Assembly: GCA_937876315.1 (NCBI GenBank)
Contig: CALEHQ010000041.1
Coordinates: forward strand, 1 to 64,000
Direction of reading: 5' to 3'
From: an uncultured Actinomycetes bacterium
GTDB lineage: Bacteria; Actinomycetota; Acidimicrobiia; Acidimicrobiales; Acidimicrobilacustridaceae
Length of the DNA: 64,000 nucleotides
In this document: one piece after another, positions 54,798 to 63,631 of the stretch
Layout: every line of letters starts with the position of its first letter
Numbering within the stretch: position 1 is the stretch's first letter
Made by a program: the position numbers and the translations under genes
The notes under the pieces: model-generated
Database searches by the model: none
What the model was told of the DNA's origin: nothing
Seen by the model: only the letters and a program-made list of their open reading frames with translations

Positions 54798-55924
54798 TGA
54801 GCTCCCCCTCGACCGATACGTTCTATCCATCCGGCACGCAGAGAGACCCACCCATCGGACTCAAGTTGCTCGAGCACCAGCATTGCCTCGCCCAGAGAAA
54901 GACCGGTTGAAACGAGGACGTGTTCAACGGGTACCGCCTGCCACGGCAATGAATCAAGAGCCTTCTTGGCCTGTCCAATTGGACGCGGCCGTTGCTCTGC
55001 GGCGGTGCGCCGCCGCTCAGGTTCGCGCCCGAGCGCAAGCAGCACATCGCCAATATCGCGAGCTGGGCCACACCCATCAAACAACAATTGATTTGTCCCG
55101 GCTGAACTTGGCGCGGTGACAGGGCCAGGGACTGCGAGGACAGTGCGGCCTCGTCGGGCTGCCTCAACAGCAGTGCCGAGTGCACCACCGGTTGATTGCG
55201 ATTCGACTACAACGACAGCATCGGACAATGCCGCAATGATCCGATTTCGAGCAGGAAATTGCCATGCAACCGCCGGGGCGCCGAGGGGATATTCACTAAG
55301 GACAACACCGCGTTCGGCCACCGCTCGCCATAGCGCGCGGTGGGCTCTCGGATAAATGCGGTCGAGACCGCTTCCGACAACTGCGATCGGAGGAGCGCCA
55401 TCGACCGCGAGTGCACCTGCATGCGCAGCGCCATCGATTCCCAATGCCAAACCGGACACCACAGAAATGCCAGCGAGTGAAAGTTCGCGGGCGAACCCGT
55501 TGGCGACATCGATGCCATAACGAGTTGCCCGACGAGTTCCAACGATTGCTACACGGGTACCAGCAAGCAGATCGATGTCACCCAACCAAAACAACACGAC
55601 GGGCGCATCGTCATCATCGGCAAGTTCGCGAGGAAACGAAGCCGACCAGCGAGTCATTACACCCACGCCGGCCTCGACATGCGCGTTCCAATAGGTGGCG
55701 AGATCTACCGAGTTCGCGGCATCGCTCCACTGCTGAAGAATTGCCAATGGAATTCGGACGCTTTCATCGTGAGCAACAGCCCGAAGCAAACCACTGCGAA
55801 CTTGATGCCATACGGCCTCCGGCTCACCTTGTTTTAGTAGCCAACGCAGCCGAGAAGGCCCGACACCGGGAAGACTCGAGAGCGCCACCACCCACGCTTC
55901 ATCCGGGAGTTTCGACGAACTCAC
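54794..55924 (-). CDS. dprA: DNA-processing protein DprA
   Basis: Loads RecA on incoming single-stranded DNA during transformation. The product is 376 aa. The Rossmann core has VAIVGTRRATRYG, SGLALGIDGAAHAGAL, VVGSGLDRIYP, FPARNRIIAALSDAVVVVES and GALGTAVEAARRGRTV. An N-terminal HhH-like part and a C-terminal winged helix (from about 310) flank it. The GTG at 55924 follows the comM stop with no gap. It continues into xerC. Confidence 0.94.
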   Translation of the reverse strand: MSSSKLPDEAWVVALSSLPGVGPSRLRWLLKQGEPEAVWHQVRSGLLRAVAHDESVRIPLAILQQWSDAANSVDLATYWNAHVEAGVGVMTRWSASFPRELADDDDAPVVLFWLGDIDLLAGTRVAIVGTRRATRYGIDVANGFARELSLAGISVVSGLALGIDGAAHAGALAVDGAPPIAVVGSGLDRIYPRAHRALWRAVAERGVVLSEYPLGAPAVAWQFPARNRIIAALSDAVVVVESQSTGGALGTAVEAARRGRTVLAVPGPVTAPSSAGTNQLLFDGCGPARDIGDVLLALGREPERRRTAAEQRPRPIGQAKKALDSLPWQAVPVEHVLVSTGLSLGEAMLVLEQLESDGWVSLRAGWIERIGRGGAQ

Positions 55925-57439
55925 TTAACTCGCCACCGCACGCGCGAGAAATGCCGGGTCACTCCGCAGATGCAGTGCACTGGCTACCTGTTCGGCAGTG
56001 ATCGCAGTGTCATGACCTTCGAGATCGGCGATCGTGCGCGCAACCCTCCACACCCGGCGCATTCCTCGGGCAGAGAGTCGACCCGACTCCAACGAACGTT
56101 CGATAAGCGCTGAGGCCTCGGCCGTGAGCGGTGCCGTTCGTTCGAGCGCTCCAGTTGAGAGCTCGGCGTTGCAGCGGACTCCGCGATCATTGGCTCGACC
56201 GCGAGCAATACGGACACGTTCCGCAACGGCCGAGGTCGATTCGGCGCGCTCCCCGCTAAGCAACTGATGCGGATCCGGACGATGAACATCGATCCGCAGA
56301 TCGAAACGATCGAGCAAAGGCCCCGACAATCGCCGCCGATACCGCTCGAGAGAACGATCAGTGCATCGACACGCTGCGGGCACCACACCTTCACCGCATG
56401 GACAGGGGTTCATCGCTCCAACAAGAAGGAACCGTGCAGGAAGTTGAACTCGCGCCTCGGCACGGGCAAGGCGGATCACGCCTTCTTCGAGTGGTTGGCG
56501 AAGGGAATCAAGCACGACTGCGCCGAACTCGCCCATTTCATCGAGAAACAACACACCACCGTGGGCAAGCGAGATCTCGCCAGGGCGAACTCGATGCGTC
56601 CCACCGCCGACCATCGCTACTGCACTCATCCCGTGATGCGGCGCGCGCAACGGTGGTCTGCGCACAAGCCCGCCAACGAGCGGCTCCCCCGCCGCCGAAT
56701 GAACTCGTGTGGCGTCGAATGCAGTGGCGTGATCAAGATCGGGCAGCAGCCCTGGCAAACGCTCAGCCAACATCGTCTTACCTGACCCCGGAGGGCCGAC
56801 CATTAAGAGATGGTGTCCGCCAGCGGCAGCGACTTCGATTGCGAATCGAGCGAGTGGATGTCCCCTCACCTCGGCCATGTCAGGCCCATTCGCAGCAGGC
56901 GCAACAAAGAGTTCGTCGGGCCGCCGAGGCCACGGCGCCTCTGCAGTAAGGGCATCGACGAGCGTCCGTAACTCCGGTGCACAACGAATCACGGATGGCT
57001 CAACGAGTGCCGCTTCAGAGTGTGATGTTGGTGCTACAACGATTTCCGACTGCGGACACGACGCAACGAGCGACAAAACTCCCGGCACGTGACGAAGCGA
57101 ACCATTGAGCCCCAGCTCAGCAAGAAAGGCCCGATCGACAACAACCTCGGGTGGAAGTTGTTCGCTCGCGACCAAGACACCCATAGCGATCGCAAGATCG
57201 AGCGAAGAACCAACTTTTCGAAGTGAGGTCGGCGCAAGGTTCACCGTGGTTCGACGATCTGGCCAGGCGAACCCCGATGTCAGTAACGCTGCGCGCACTC
57301 GATCGCGGGCCTCACGACATGACGCATCGGGAAGACCAACAACGGTGAAGCCAGGCAATCCGTTCGCAACGTGGACTTCGACGGTGACCGGAACGCCATC
57401 AATACCCGACAACGTCGCCGAAGAAATAGTGGCGAGCAT
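55925..57439 (-). CDS. comM: ComM/YifB family Mg-chelatase-like ATPase
   Basis: AAA+ protein of 504 aa; ComM is a hexameric helicase that aids branch migration in natural transformation. It has an N-terminal Lon-like fold (1-180), Walker A GPPGSGKTML, Walker B GGVLFLDEMGEF, sensor AMNPCPCGE, and a zinc-like set CPCGEG-CRC. The C-terminal helical domain ends it. The ATG at 57439 follows GGAGG. It opens comM-dprA-xerC, a set common to competence-capable bacteria. Confidence 0.94.
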   Translation of the reverse strand: MLATISSATLSGIDGVPVTVEVHVANGLPGFTVVGLPDASCREARDRVRAALLTSGFAWPDRRTTVNLAPTSLRKVGSSLDLAIAMGVLVASEQLPPEVVVDRAFLAELGLNGSLRHVPGVLSLVASCPQSEIVVAPTSHSEAALVEPSVIRCAPELRTLVDALTAEAPWPRRPDELFVAPAANGPDMAEVRGHPLARFAIEVAAAGGHHLLMVGPPGSGKTMLAERLPGLLPDLDHATAFDATRVHSAAGEPLVGGLVRRPPLRAPHHGMSAVAMVGGGTHRVRPGEISLAHGGVLFLDEMGEFGAVVLDSLRQPLEEGVIRLARAEARVQLPARFLLVGAMNPCPCGEGVVPAACRCTDRSLERYRRRLSGPLLDRFDLRIDVHRPDPHQLLSGERAESTSAVAERVRIARGRANDRGVRCNAELSTGALERTAPLTAEASALIERSLESGRLSARGMRRVWRVARTIADLEGHDTAITAEQVASALHLRSDPAFLARAVAS

Positions 57440-57527
57440 CGAACCTCCGCGAGTAACAACTGAACGAAGGGCGATCGATACCGCCGAGGCGACGACATTA
57501 CGAACGATTCAACACACTGCGCACGGG

Positions 57528-57551
57528 TCGTTTGTACTGAAGTACAAACGA
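57528..57551. promoter_or_regulatory. 24-bp near-perfect palindrome between cytochrome c and comM
   Basis: TCGTTTGTACT and AGTACAAACGA are perfect 11-bp arms with a 2-nt centre. It lies 4 nt after the cytochrome c stop and 89 nt upstream of comM. The tiny centre and AT-rich core favour a dimeric repressor site over a terminator, but a hairpin terminator after the cytochrome gene cannot be excluded. Confidence 0.6.
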
Positions 57552-57555
57552 TCCG

Positions 57556-57909
57556 TTAGTTTGTTCCGAGAACCTCGCGGGTGTAACGCGTGACGGACGT
57601 GATCTGCTCGGCGCTCAGCTGCTTCGAGAAACCGGGCATAGCGCCCTTACCGTTGGCGATCAACGCGATCTGATCGTCGATGTTCGGGTACTTCACCGCG
57701 ACAACGCCTGCCAGTTTGGGGCCATAGCCACCCTGCCCCGAAGCCCCATGGCAACTTGCACAATTCTGCGAATAAATCTTCTGGCCTTGAACAAGGGCGG
57801 CATCGTCGGCAGGGGCAGCGGGTGAAGAAGTGCCACCTGAGCAAGCGGCGACAAGCGTTACACCGAAAACCAGCGTCAAACCGGCAGCGAGAATTCGGGG
57901 GGTACGCAT
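57556..57909 (-). CDS. Small c-type cytochrome lipoprotein
   Basis: Exported monoheme cytochrome c of 117 aa. Signal peptide with lipobox LVAAC places lipidated Cys23 at the outer face. The heme motif CASCH is at 50-54, and Met91 in GAMPGF is the likely distal ligand. A Ser/Ala/Pro-rich linker of 15 residues separates anchor and heme domain. It could carry electrons in the periplasm-like space to an aa3 or alternative oxidase. Start ATG 57909. It diverges from a small plus-strand cluster. Confidence 0.9.
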   Translation of the reverse strand: MRTPRILAAGLTLVFGVTLVAACSGGTSSPAAPADDAALVQGQKIYSQNCASCHGASGQGGYGPKLAGVVAVKYPNIDDQIALIANGKGAMPGFSKQLSAEQITSVTRYTREVLGTN

Positions 57910-57941
57910 ACTTTTGAGGCTACCAGCGCAATGAGTGGGGG

Positions 57942-57956
57942 GTTACGCGCGGTAAC
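57942..57956. promoter_or_regulatory. Short inverted repeat between divergent genes
   Basis: GTTAC-GCGCG-GTAAC sits in the 74-nt gap between the cytochrome c start and the 36-aa gene. It is a possible operator for either gene; the arms are only 5 bp. Confidence 0.35.
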
Positions 57957-57983
57957 AGGCTCGGAACAAGGAATACTTGGGAA

Positions 57984-58094
57984 GTGGGATTCAATCCGCA
58001 TCGCAAACAACGACGTTCATCGTTCGACTACTTCATGGTTGGCGCTGCCATGGCTATCTGCCTGGGCCTGATCATCTGGGCGTTCTTCGGTTGA
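57984..58094 (+). CDS. 36-aa single-span membrane peptide
   Basis: A GTG frame of 36 codons not detected by length-filtered gene calls. The N-terminus is basic (GFNPHRKQRRSSFDY), followed by one hydrophobic helix (about residues 18-35) ending at the C-terminus in WAFFG. The topology is a tail-type anchor with the basic end inside. AAGGA lies about 12 nt upstream. The stop is separated by one base from the next ATG (TGATATG), so the two small genes are coupled. I do not recognise a named family; similar short membrane proteins occur beside the downstream gene in other actinobacteria, but I recall this only loosely. Confidence 0.7.
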   Translation: MGFNPHRKQRRSSFDYFMVGAAMAICLGLIIWAFFG

Positions 58095-58095
58095 T

Positions 58096-58320
58096 ATGGC
58101 GAAGGAACCAGAACGCGATCCGATGGGACTCGAGGTTGAGGTTCGACGCGTGCAGCCGTATGAAGCAACGAAGGCCTACCTGTGTCCCGGATGCAACCAA
58201 GACATACCTTCTGGCACCGGACACATTGTCGCTGTGCCTCTTGATGCACCAGACCTACGCCGCCATTGGCACCGCGGCTGTTGGACCAATCGCCATCGCC
58301 GACGACCTGGTCGCGGTTAA
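58096..58320 (+). CDS. Small zinc-finger-like protein (CxxC...HWH...C)
   Basis: 74-aa protein. It has CPGC at 30-33 and RRHWHRGCW at 55-63, giving two Cys plus His57, His59 and Cys62 as metal ligands. The tail is Arg-rich. This pattern, YLCPGCNQDIPSGTGHIVA, is common in actinobacterial small proteins, often mis-annotated as ATP/GTP-binding; no function is established that I know of. It is coupled to the 36-aa membrane peptide upstream and followed 15 nt later by a histidine phosphatase. Confidence 0.82.
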   Translation: MAKEPERDPMGLEVEVRRVQPYEATKAYLCPGCNQDIPSGTGHIVAVPLDAPDLRRHWHRGCWTNRHRRRPGRG

Positions 58321-58335
58321 CACAAAGAAAAAGAT

Positions 58336-59013
58336 ATGGAACTGATCTTCATCCGACACGGACAACCCCAGTGGGAACTCGATGGAGGCGGCGTCGATGA
58401 CCCGGTGCTCACCGACGTCGGACACCGTCAGGCCGAGCTTCTTCCCTCGTTCTTCACTGATCTTCCGATCGACCGCCTTGTCGTGTCGCCGCTGATTCGC
58501 GCACAACAAACCGCACAGCCACTCATCGACGCGTTCGGTCTCGAGCCGGAAACCCACAATTGGATCGCTGAAATCCGCGCACCAGTTTGGCAAGGTACGC
58601 CGTCAGAAGTGATCGAGAAAGCGTTTGCCGAACAACGAAGTCGACCGCTCAATGAGCAATGGGAAGCAATCCCCGGCGCAGAGTCATTTCTTGAGTTTCA
58701 TGAACGCGTCGTCGGCGGACTCACTGATTTTCTCTCAGACGTCGGCTGCACTCGGGCCCGTGGTTTCCCGCCGCTGTGGAAGATGAACCATGAAGGACCG
58801 CGAATCGTCTTTGTCGCCCACTCGGGAGCAAACGCAGTCAGCCTTGGCCATCTACTCGGCATCGAACCTGTCCCGTGGGAATGGGAACGATTCGTTGCAT
58901 TCCACGGCTCAATCAGTGTCGTGCGACCAATGCACATTGCATCATCGCTTTCATTCAGTTTGTTTCGATTCTCCGACACTTCGCATTTGCCGAAAGAACT
59001 TCAAACTCGCTGA
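58336..59013 (+). CDS. Histidine phosphatase family protein
   Basis: Phosphoglycerate-mutase-like phosphatase of 225 aa. The phospho-accepting His8 lies in FIRHGQPQW, the Arg in SPLIRAQQTAQP, and the second His in FVAHSGANA. The cleft insert is unlike that of PGM, so a general phosphatase is more likely than a glycolytic mutase. The ATG at 58336 has a weak AAAGAAAA upstream. It ends the plus-strand cluster and converges with ppgK. Confidence 0.85.
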   Translation: MELIFIRHGQPQWELDGGGVDDPVLTDVGHRQAELLPSFFTDLPIDRLVVSPLIRAQQTAQPLIDAFGLEPETHNWIAEIRAPVWQGTPSEVIEKAFAEQRSRPLNEQWEAIPGAESFLEFHERVVGGLTDFLSDVGCTRARGFPPLWKMNHEGPRIVFVAHSGANAVSLGHLLGIEPVPWEWERFVAFHGSISVVRPMHIASSLSFSLFRFSDTSHLPKELQTR

Positions 59014-59024
59014 GAGCCAGCGAA

Positions 59025-59807
59025 CTACTTCTTTTTACTTACGTGTGACTGACCATCGGTTCCGTGCTTCTCGCGGTGACGATGCACCGCTAGTGCGCCA
59101 CCAACGATGCCGGCGGCATTGCGGAGCGACGCGGCCACAACCGGGGTGTGACAAGTCAGGTTCGGGATGAACTTGTCGGCCTTCTTCGATATACCTCCAC
59201 CGATGATGAACAAATCAGGCCAGAACAGTTTCTCAACCGAGCACAGGTACTCATCAACACGGGCTGTCCATTCGGCCCAGTCGAGTTCCAGCCGTTCGCG
59301 AACTGACGCGGCCGCCCATTTTTCTGCGTCGCCGCCACGAAGCCACAGGTGACCAAGTTCCGTATTCGGCACAAGTGTTCCATCGATCATGAGTGCAGAA
59401 CCGATACCTGTACCCAATGTAATTGTGAGGATGACGCCCGACTTTCCTCGAGCCGCGCCAAAGCGAGTTTCCGCTTCACCAGCAGCATCGGCATCGTTCA
59501 CCATGGTTACGGGACAACCAGTTGCATCGCTGATGATTCGAGATGCATCGGCATTGATCCAGGACTTGTCGACGTTGGCAGCGGTGAAAACCGTTCCGCC
59601 CTTTACGACGCCTGGGAAGGTGCACCCGATTGGACCTGTCCACTCGAAGTGCTTCGCGATTTCGGCAACAGTCATACCGACGGCATCGGGCGTTGCGGGC
59701 TCGGGCGTGAGCAGGCGAAGGCGATCGGTGACCAGATGGCCCTTCTTGGTGTCGACGACTGCACCCTTGATGCCAGTGCCCCCGATATCGATACCCAGAA
59801 CCTTCAT
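59025..59807 (-). CDS. ppgK: Polyphosphate/ATP glucokinase
   Basis: ROK-fold kinase of 260 aa that phosphorylates glucose using polyphosphate or ATP in actinobacteria. It opens with GIDIGGTGIKGAVVD, and TFPGVVKGG, NDADAAGEAE and LTITLGTGIGSAL follow. The ROK zinc motif is absent, as in PPGK. A short Lys-rich C-terminus may aid polyphosphate binding. Start ATG 59807 with GGAG. It is last in gnd-epimerase-pgi-ppgK. Confidence 0.92.
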   Translation of the reverse strand: MKVLGIDIGGTGIKGAVVDTKKGHLVTDRLRLLTPEPATPDAVGMTVAEIAKHFEWTGPIGCTFPGVVKGGTVFTAANVDKSWINADASRIISDATGCPVTMVNDADAAGEAETRFGAARGKSGVILTITLGTGIGSALMIDGTLVPNTELGHLWLRGGDAEKWAAASVRERLELDWAEWTARVDEYLCSVEKLFWPDLFIIGGGISKKADKFIPNLTCHTPVVAASLRNAAGIVGGALAVHRHREKHGTDGQSHVSKKK

Positions 59808-59875
59808 CCGTCAGTCTCCTCGCCCGTGGACGGAGGAGTCTGCCACGCTCCGAGGACTGCTGTCCCGGGCCAGGA

Positions 59876-61516
59876 TTACGCCCGGCCGCGGCCCTTGCGG
59901 TAGCGGCGAATCAGCTCACTCGTCGAGGAATCATGCGTCAGTGCGGGCGCAGTGTCGGCAGTGAGTTCGGGGATAATTGCCTGTGCGAGTTTCTTGCCCA
60001 ACTCGACGCCCCACTGATCGAACGAGTCGATTCCCCACACCGCGCCTTGCACGAACGTTTTGTGTTCATAGGTCGCAATGAGTTGCCCGAGAACTTTGGG
60101 TGAAAGTTCAGGAACCAAGATTGATGTGGTTGGGTGATTGCCCGCAAAGGTTCGTGCAGCGATCTGCGCTTCAGGGACGCCATCGGCACGAACCTGTTCT
60201 GCGGTTCGACCGAATGCGAGTGCTTCAGGTTGAGCGAAGAAGTTCGCCATGAAGATGTCCTGATGCCCGCCAACCTCATGCGCGGGTGACACAAGCCCAA
60301 TGAAGTCAGCGGGAATCAACTTCGTACCCTGATGAATCAGTTGGTAGTACGCGTGCTGCCCATTCGTGCCGGGCTGACCCCAAACAATTTCTCCGGTCTG
60401 CGTGCCCACGGTGCGGCCCCAGCGGTCAGTTGACTTTCCGTTGCTCTCCATTGCCAATTGCTGCAAGTACGGCGTGAGATGCGCGAGGTAATGGCTATAG
60501 GGAAGTACCGCGAGCGTTTGTGCCCCAAAGAAGTTGTTGTACCAAACACCAATGAGTCCGAGAATGAACGGCAAGTTCCGTTCCATCGGGGCTGTTCGGA
60601 AGTGCTCGTCAACAAGACGAAACCCTTCAAGCATTTCGGTGAAGTTGTCAGGACCGATAGCAATCATGAGCGACAACCCAATTGCTGAGTCATAGCTGTA
60701 CCGTCCGCCAACCCAGTCCCAGAAACCAAACATGTTGTTGGTATCAATGCCGAACTTCTCGACCTCTGCGGCATTCGTCGAGACAGCAACGAAGTGCTTT
60801 GCAATTGCCGCATCGTCACCAAGTGATGCGAGGGCCCATGCGCGTGCACTTTGTGCGTTCGTCATTGTTTCGAGAGTCGTGAATGTTTTCGACGCGATGA
60901 TGAACAATGTCTCGGCCGGGTCAAGATCGCGTGTCAGTTCATAGAACTCGGTGCCATCGACATTCGATACGAATCGAACATCAATGTTCTCCTGGGCGTA
61001 AGGCAAAAGCGCTTGATGCGCCATTCGGGGACCAAGATCGCTGCCACCGATTCCGATGTTGATCACCGCACGAATGCGCTTACCCGTATGGCCGACCCAC
61101 TCGCCCGATCGCACGCGGTTTGAGAACGACGCCATGCGATCAAGTACCTCGTGCACATCGGGGACGACGTCGCGACCTTCGTCGGTAAATACAACACCCT
61201 TTGGCGCGCGGAGTGCGATGTGCAATACCGCACGATCTTCCGTGACATTGATGTGTTCGCCGGCCCACATTGCGTCTCGAAGAGCTTCAACATCGGCCCG
61301 ACGAGCAAGCGCAAACAACTTGGACAATGTTTCGTCGTTAAGGCGGTGTTTCGCGTAGTCGACGTAGAGATCCCCCACCTCAAGGTTGAGACGATCTCCG
61401 CGAGTCGGGTCTGAAGCAAAGAGTTCGCGCAGGTGCACATCGGCGATTTCGGCCTGATGCGCAGCGAGTTCCCACCATTCACTGGATTGTTCGATCGGCT
61501 GTGGTGCGTCAGACAT
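59876..61516 (-). CDS. pgi: Glucose-6-phosphate isomerase
   Basis: Interconverts glucose 6-phosphate and fructose 6-phosphate. The product is 546 aa. The signatures [25 protein letters not shown] and [11 protein letters not shown] are present, and the catalytic Lys lies near the C-terminus ([17 protein letters not shown]). Start ATG 61516 (MSDAPQP). It lies 14 nt after the epimerase and 68 nt before ppgK. Confidence 0.97.
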   Translation of the reverse strand: MSDAPQPIEQSSEWWELAAHQAEIADVHLRELFASDPTRGDRLNLEVGDLYVDYAKHRLNDETLSKLFALARRADVEALRDAMWAGEHINVTEDRAVLHIALRAPKGVVFTDEGRDVVPDVHEVLDRMASFSNRVRSGEWVGHTGKRIRAVINIGIGGSDLGPRMAHQALLPYAQENIDVRFVSNVDGTEFYELTRDLDPAETLFIIASKTFTTLETMTNAQSARAWALASLGDDAAIAKHFVAVSTNAAEVEKFGIDTNNMFGFWDWVGGRYSYDSAIGLSLMIAIGPDNFTEMLEGFRLVDEHFRTAPMERNLPFILGLIGVWYNNFFGAQTLAVLPYSHYLAHLTPYLQQLAMESNGKSTDRWGRTVGTQTGEIVWGQPGTNGQHAYYQLIHQGTKLIPADFIGLVSPAHEVGGHQDIFMANFFAQPEALAFGRTAEQVRADGVPEAQIAARTFAGNHPTTSILVPELSPKVLGQLIATYEHKTFVQGAVWGIDSFDQWGVELGKKLAQAIIPELTADTAPALTHDSSTSELIRRYRKGRGRA

Positions 61517-61530
61517 GTGAACTCCTGAGT

Positions 61531-62472
61531 TCAAGTAAGAGAAACGACAAAACGAGCGGTGAAGCGTTCGCCGGGAGCAACCATGGGCGTGGTTCCCTGA
61601 CAGAGCGCATTCGTGGGAGCCGTCATCGGCTCGAGTGCTATGAAGTCTGCCCCGGCTGGGGAATAGATCTGCGCGTAGGGATAGTTGCGATCAAAAACAA
61701 CGGTAAGACGGCGACGACCTGAAGCCAATAGCAACTGGCGGTCACGACCCAATCGATAGGCATTGTCATACTCGGTACCCGCCAGCTTCACGATCGAAGC
61801 AGATTCAGCACGTTCTTCACCCGTGGGAATGCCACGTCCATCCAACACAAGACGGGTGCGCGACGGCATCCCTAACCTCACCCGACCTCGATCGACGTCG
61901 GGCAGGCGGAAATACGGATGCCAACCAAAGCTGACCGGCACTGTTCGTCGTCCTGTGGCGGTAACCGTGGTTGAGACCATCAATCGACCGGGCGTCACGG
62001 TGAAGCCAACGGTGAGCTCATGCGGGAATGGAAATGCCGCCATGACGTCTTCGTCTGCAGCCGCATTGAATGCCGCAACCATCGAGGCCGATCCGGGCTG
62101 CCCCTTCACCGACACAAGTTCCCAACCCGATCGACCAACAAAGAGCCCATGAATCGGAAGTCCGTTTGCATCCCGATGGAGAGAAAGGTTCTCCAGATCA
62201 ACGCTTTTCGAACCAACTCGATACGAAGAGCCCGCTAAACGGTTTGCCCAAGGAGCCAGCAACGGAACCCCGGCGGTGTGTCCTTCACGAGCAGCAACCG
62301 GTCCACCATGAAAGTCGAGGTACTCACGACCTTTATGCGTCAGTGACGCGCCAACCAAACCGACTTCAGGAAGAACAGAGAAGACTGTTTGTCCCGCCGA
62401 AAGCGTGACTGCCGCAATGTCATCAATTGTCGAGACGACAACCGAGCCGTCAGCAACAGGTTCAGTTGCCAC
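61531..62472 (-). CDS. Aldose 1-epimerase family protein
   Basis: 313-aa galactose-mutarotase fold. Candidate catalytic residues lie in [10 protein letters not shown] (His), [11 protein letters not shown] (His) and the Glu in [14 protein letters not shown]. The start is GTG 62472, inside the end of gnd (11-nt overlap), which suggests coupling. Between gnd and pgi it may interconvert anomers of glucose or of glucose 6-phosphate; the choice cannot be made from sequence. Confidence 0.85.
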   Translation of the reverse strand: MATEPVADGSVVVSTIDDIAAVTLSAGQTVFSVLPEVGLVGASLTHKGREYLDFHGGPVAAREGHTAGVPLLAPWANRLAGSSYRVGSKSVDLENLSLHRDANGLPIHGLFVGRSGWELVSVKGQPGSASMVAAFNAAADEDVMAAFPFPHELTVGFTVTPGRLMVSTTVTATGRRTVPVSFGWHPYFRLPDVDRGRVRLGMPSRTRLVLDGRGIPTGEERAESASIVKLAGTEYDNAYRLGRDRQLLLASGRRRLTVVFDRNYPYAQIYSPAGADFIALEPMTAPTNALCQGTTPMVAPGERFTARFVVSLT

Positions 62473-63490
62473 TCGCCGGCTTCTCGTCGTGACCACCGAA
62501 CTGCTTGCGCATCGCCGACAGCAACTTGTCGGCATAGTCAGCTTCGCCGCGCGAAGTGAACCGCTCATAGAGCGATGTCGTCAAGATAGGAGCCGGTGCA
62601 CCGATATCGATAGCGGCAAGGCTTGTCCAGCGGCCTTCACCTGAATCGCTCACGCGTCCTGCAAACGTGTCGAGTTGTGGATCTTCAACAAGCGCTGCTG
62701 CAGTGAGGTCAAGAAGCCACGAAGCAACCACGCTTCCGCGGCGCCACACTTCAGCGACTGACTCAATGTCGATGTCGTATTGGTAGTACTTCGGCTCACG
62801 CAGCGGTGTTGTCTCTGCATCGTTCTCACGAGCAACTTTGCCGGCATTGGCGTGCTTAAGAATGTTGAGGCCTTCGGCGTAGGCAGCCATGAGCCCATAT
62901 TCGATGCCGTTGTGCACCATCTTGACGAAGTGGCCGGCACCGGCTGGACCGCAATGCAGCCAACCTTGTTCTTCAGGAGTGAACTCGCCCGTGCGACCCG
63001 GCGTGCGTTCTGCATCGCCGACGCCAGGGGCGATCGTGCGGAAGATCGGTTCGAGATGGGTGACGATGTCGTCCTCGCCACCGATCATCAAACAAAAACC
63101 ACGGTCAAGACCAAAGACGCCGCCGCTCGTTCCCACATCGACATAGTGGACACCCTTCGGCGCGAGAGCTTCAGCACGATCGACATCATCTCGGTAGTAG
63201 GTGTTGCCGCCGTCGATGACGATGTCGCCCGATTCCATCAGCGCTGCGAGATCGCTCACTGTGCCACCGGCATATGCAGCCGGAACCATCACCCATGCCG
63301 CGCGAGGAACATCAAGTTTCGAGACAAAGTCAGCAAGATCACTTGCACCAGTAATGGCATCGCTCTCGGCTGCCAGCGCTGCAACCGCTGCTGCGTCGAC
63401 ATCAAACACCACGCAGGTGTGGCCATCACGAACGAGACGACGAACGAGGTTTGCACCCATTCGCCCAAGACCGACCATGCCGAGCTGCAT
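62462..63490 (-). CDS. gnd: 6-phosphogluconate dehydrogenase, short (YqeC-like) type
   Basis: Decarboxylating dehydrogenase that makes ribulose 5-phosphate. The product is 342 aa, shorter than the 470-aa NADP enzymes and typical of the GndA/YqeC branch, which is usually NAD-dependent. It has GLGRMGANLVRRL, the GGNTYYRDD loop, HFVKMVHNGIEYG, and DSGEGRW. ATG 63490 follows AAGGA. It opens the four-gene sugar-phosphate run. Confidence 0.93.
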   Translation of the reverse strand: MQLGMVGLGRMGANLVRRLVRDGHTCVVFDVDAAAVAALAAESDAITGASDLADFVSKLDVPRAAWVMVPAAYAGGTVSDLAALMESGDIVIDGGNTYYRDDVDRAEALAPKGVHYVDVGTSGGVFGLDRGFCLMIGGEDDIVTHLEPIFRTIAPGVGDAERTPGRTGEFTPEEQGWLHCGPAGAGHFVKMVHNGIEYGLMAAYAEGLNILKHANAGKVARENDAETTPLREPKYYQYDIDIESVAEVWRRGSVVASWLLDLTAAALVEDPQLDTFAGRVSDSGEGRWTSLAAIDIGAPAPILTTSLYERFTSRGEADYADKLLSAMRKQFGGHDEKPASGN

Positions 63491-63631
63491 CAGAATCCTT
63501 TCAATCCCGCCAAGCAGCGGGGCCACCATCCTGCCAAACACCACCCGCGCCTGCTGAGGAGGCCACATAACGGACTGAAATCGACCAACGGTGTGGCAGA
63601 GTTTCTCAGTCCGAGGGCGAAGGTGTAACGA

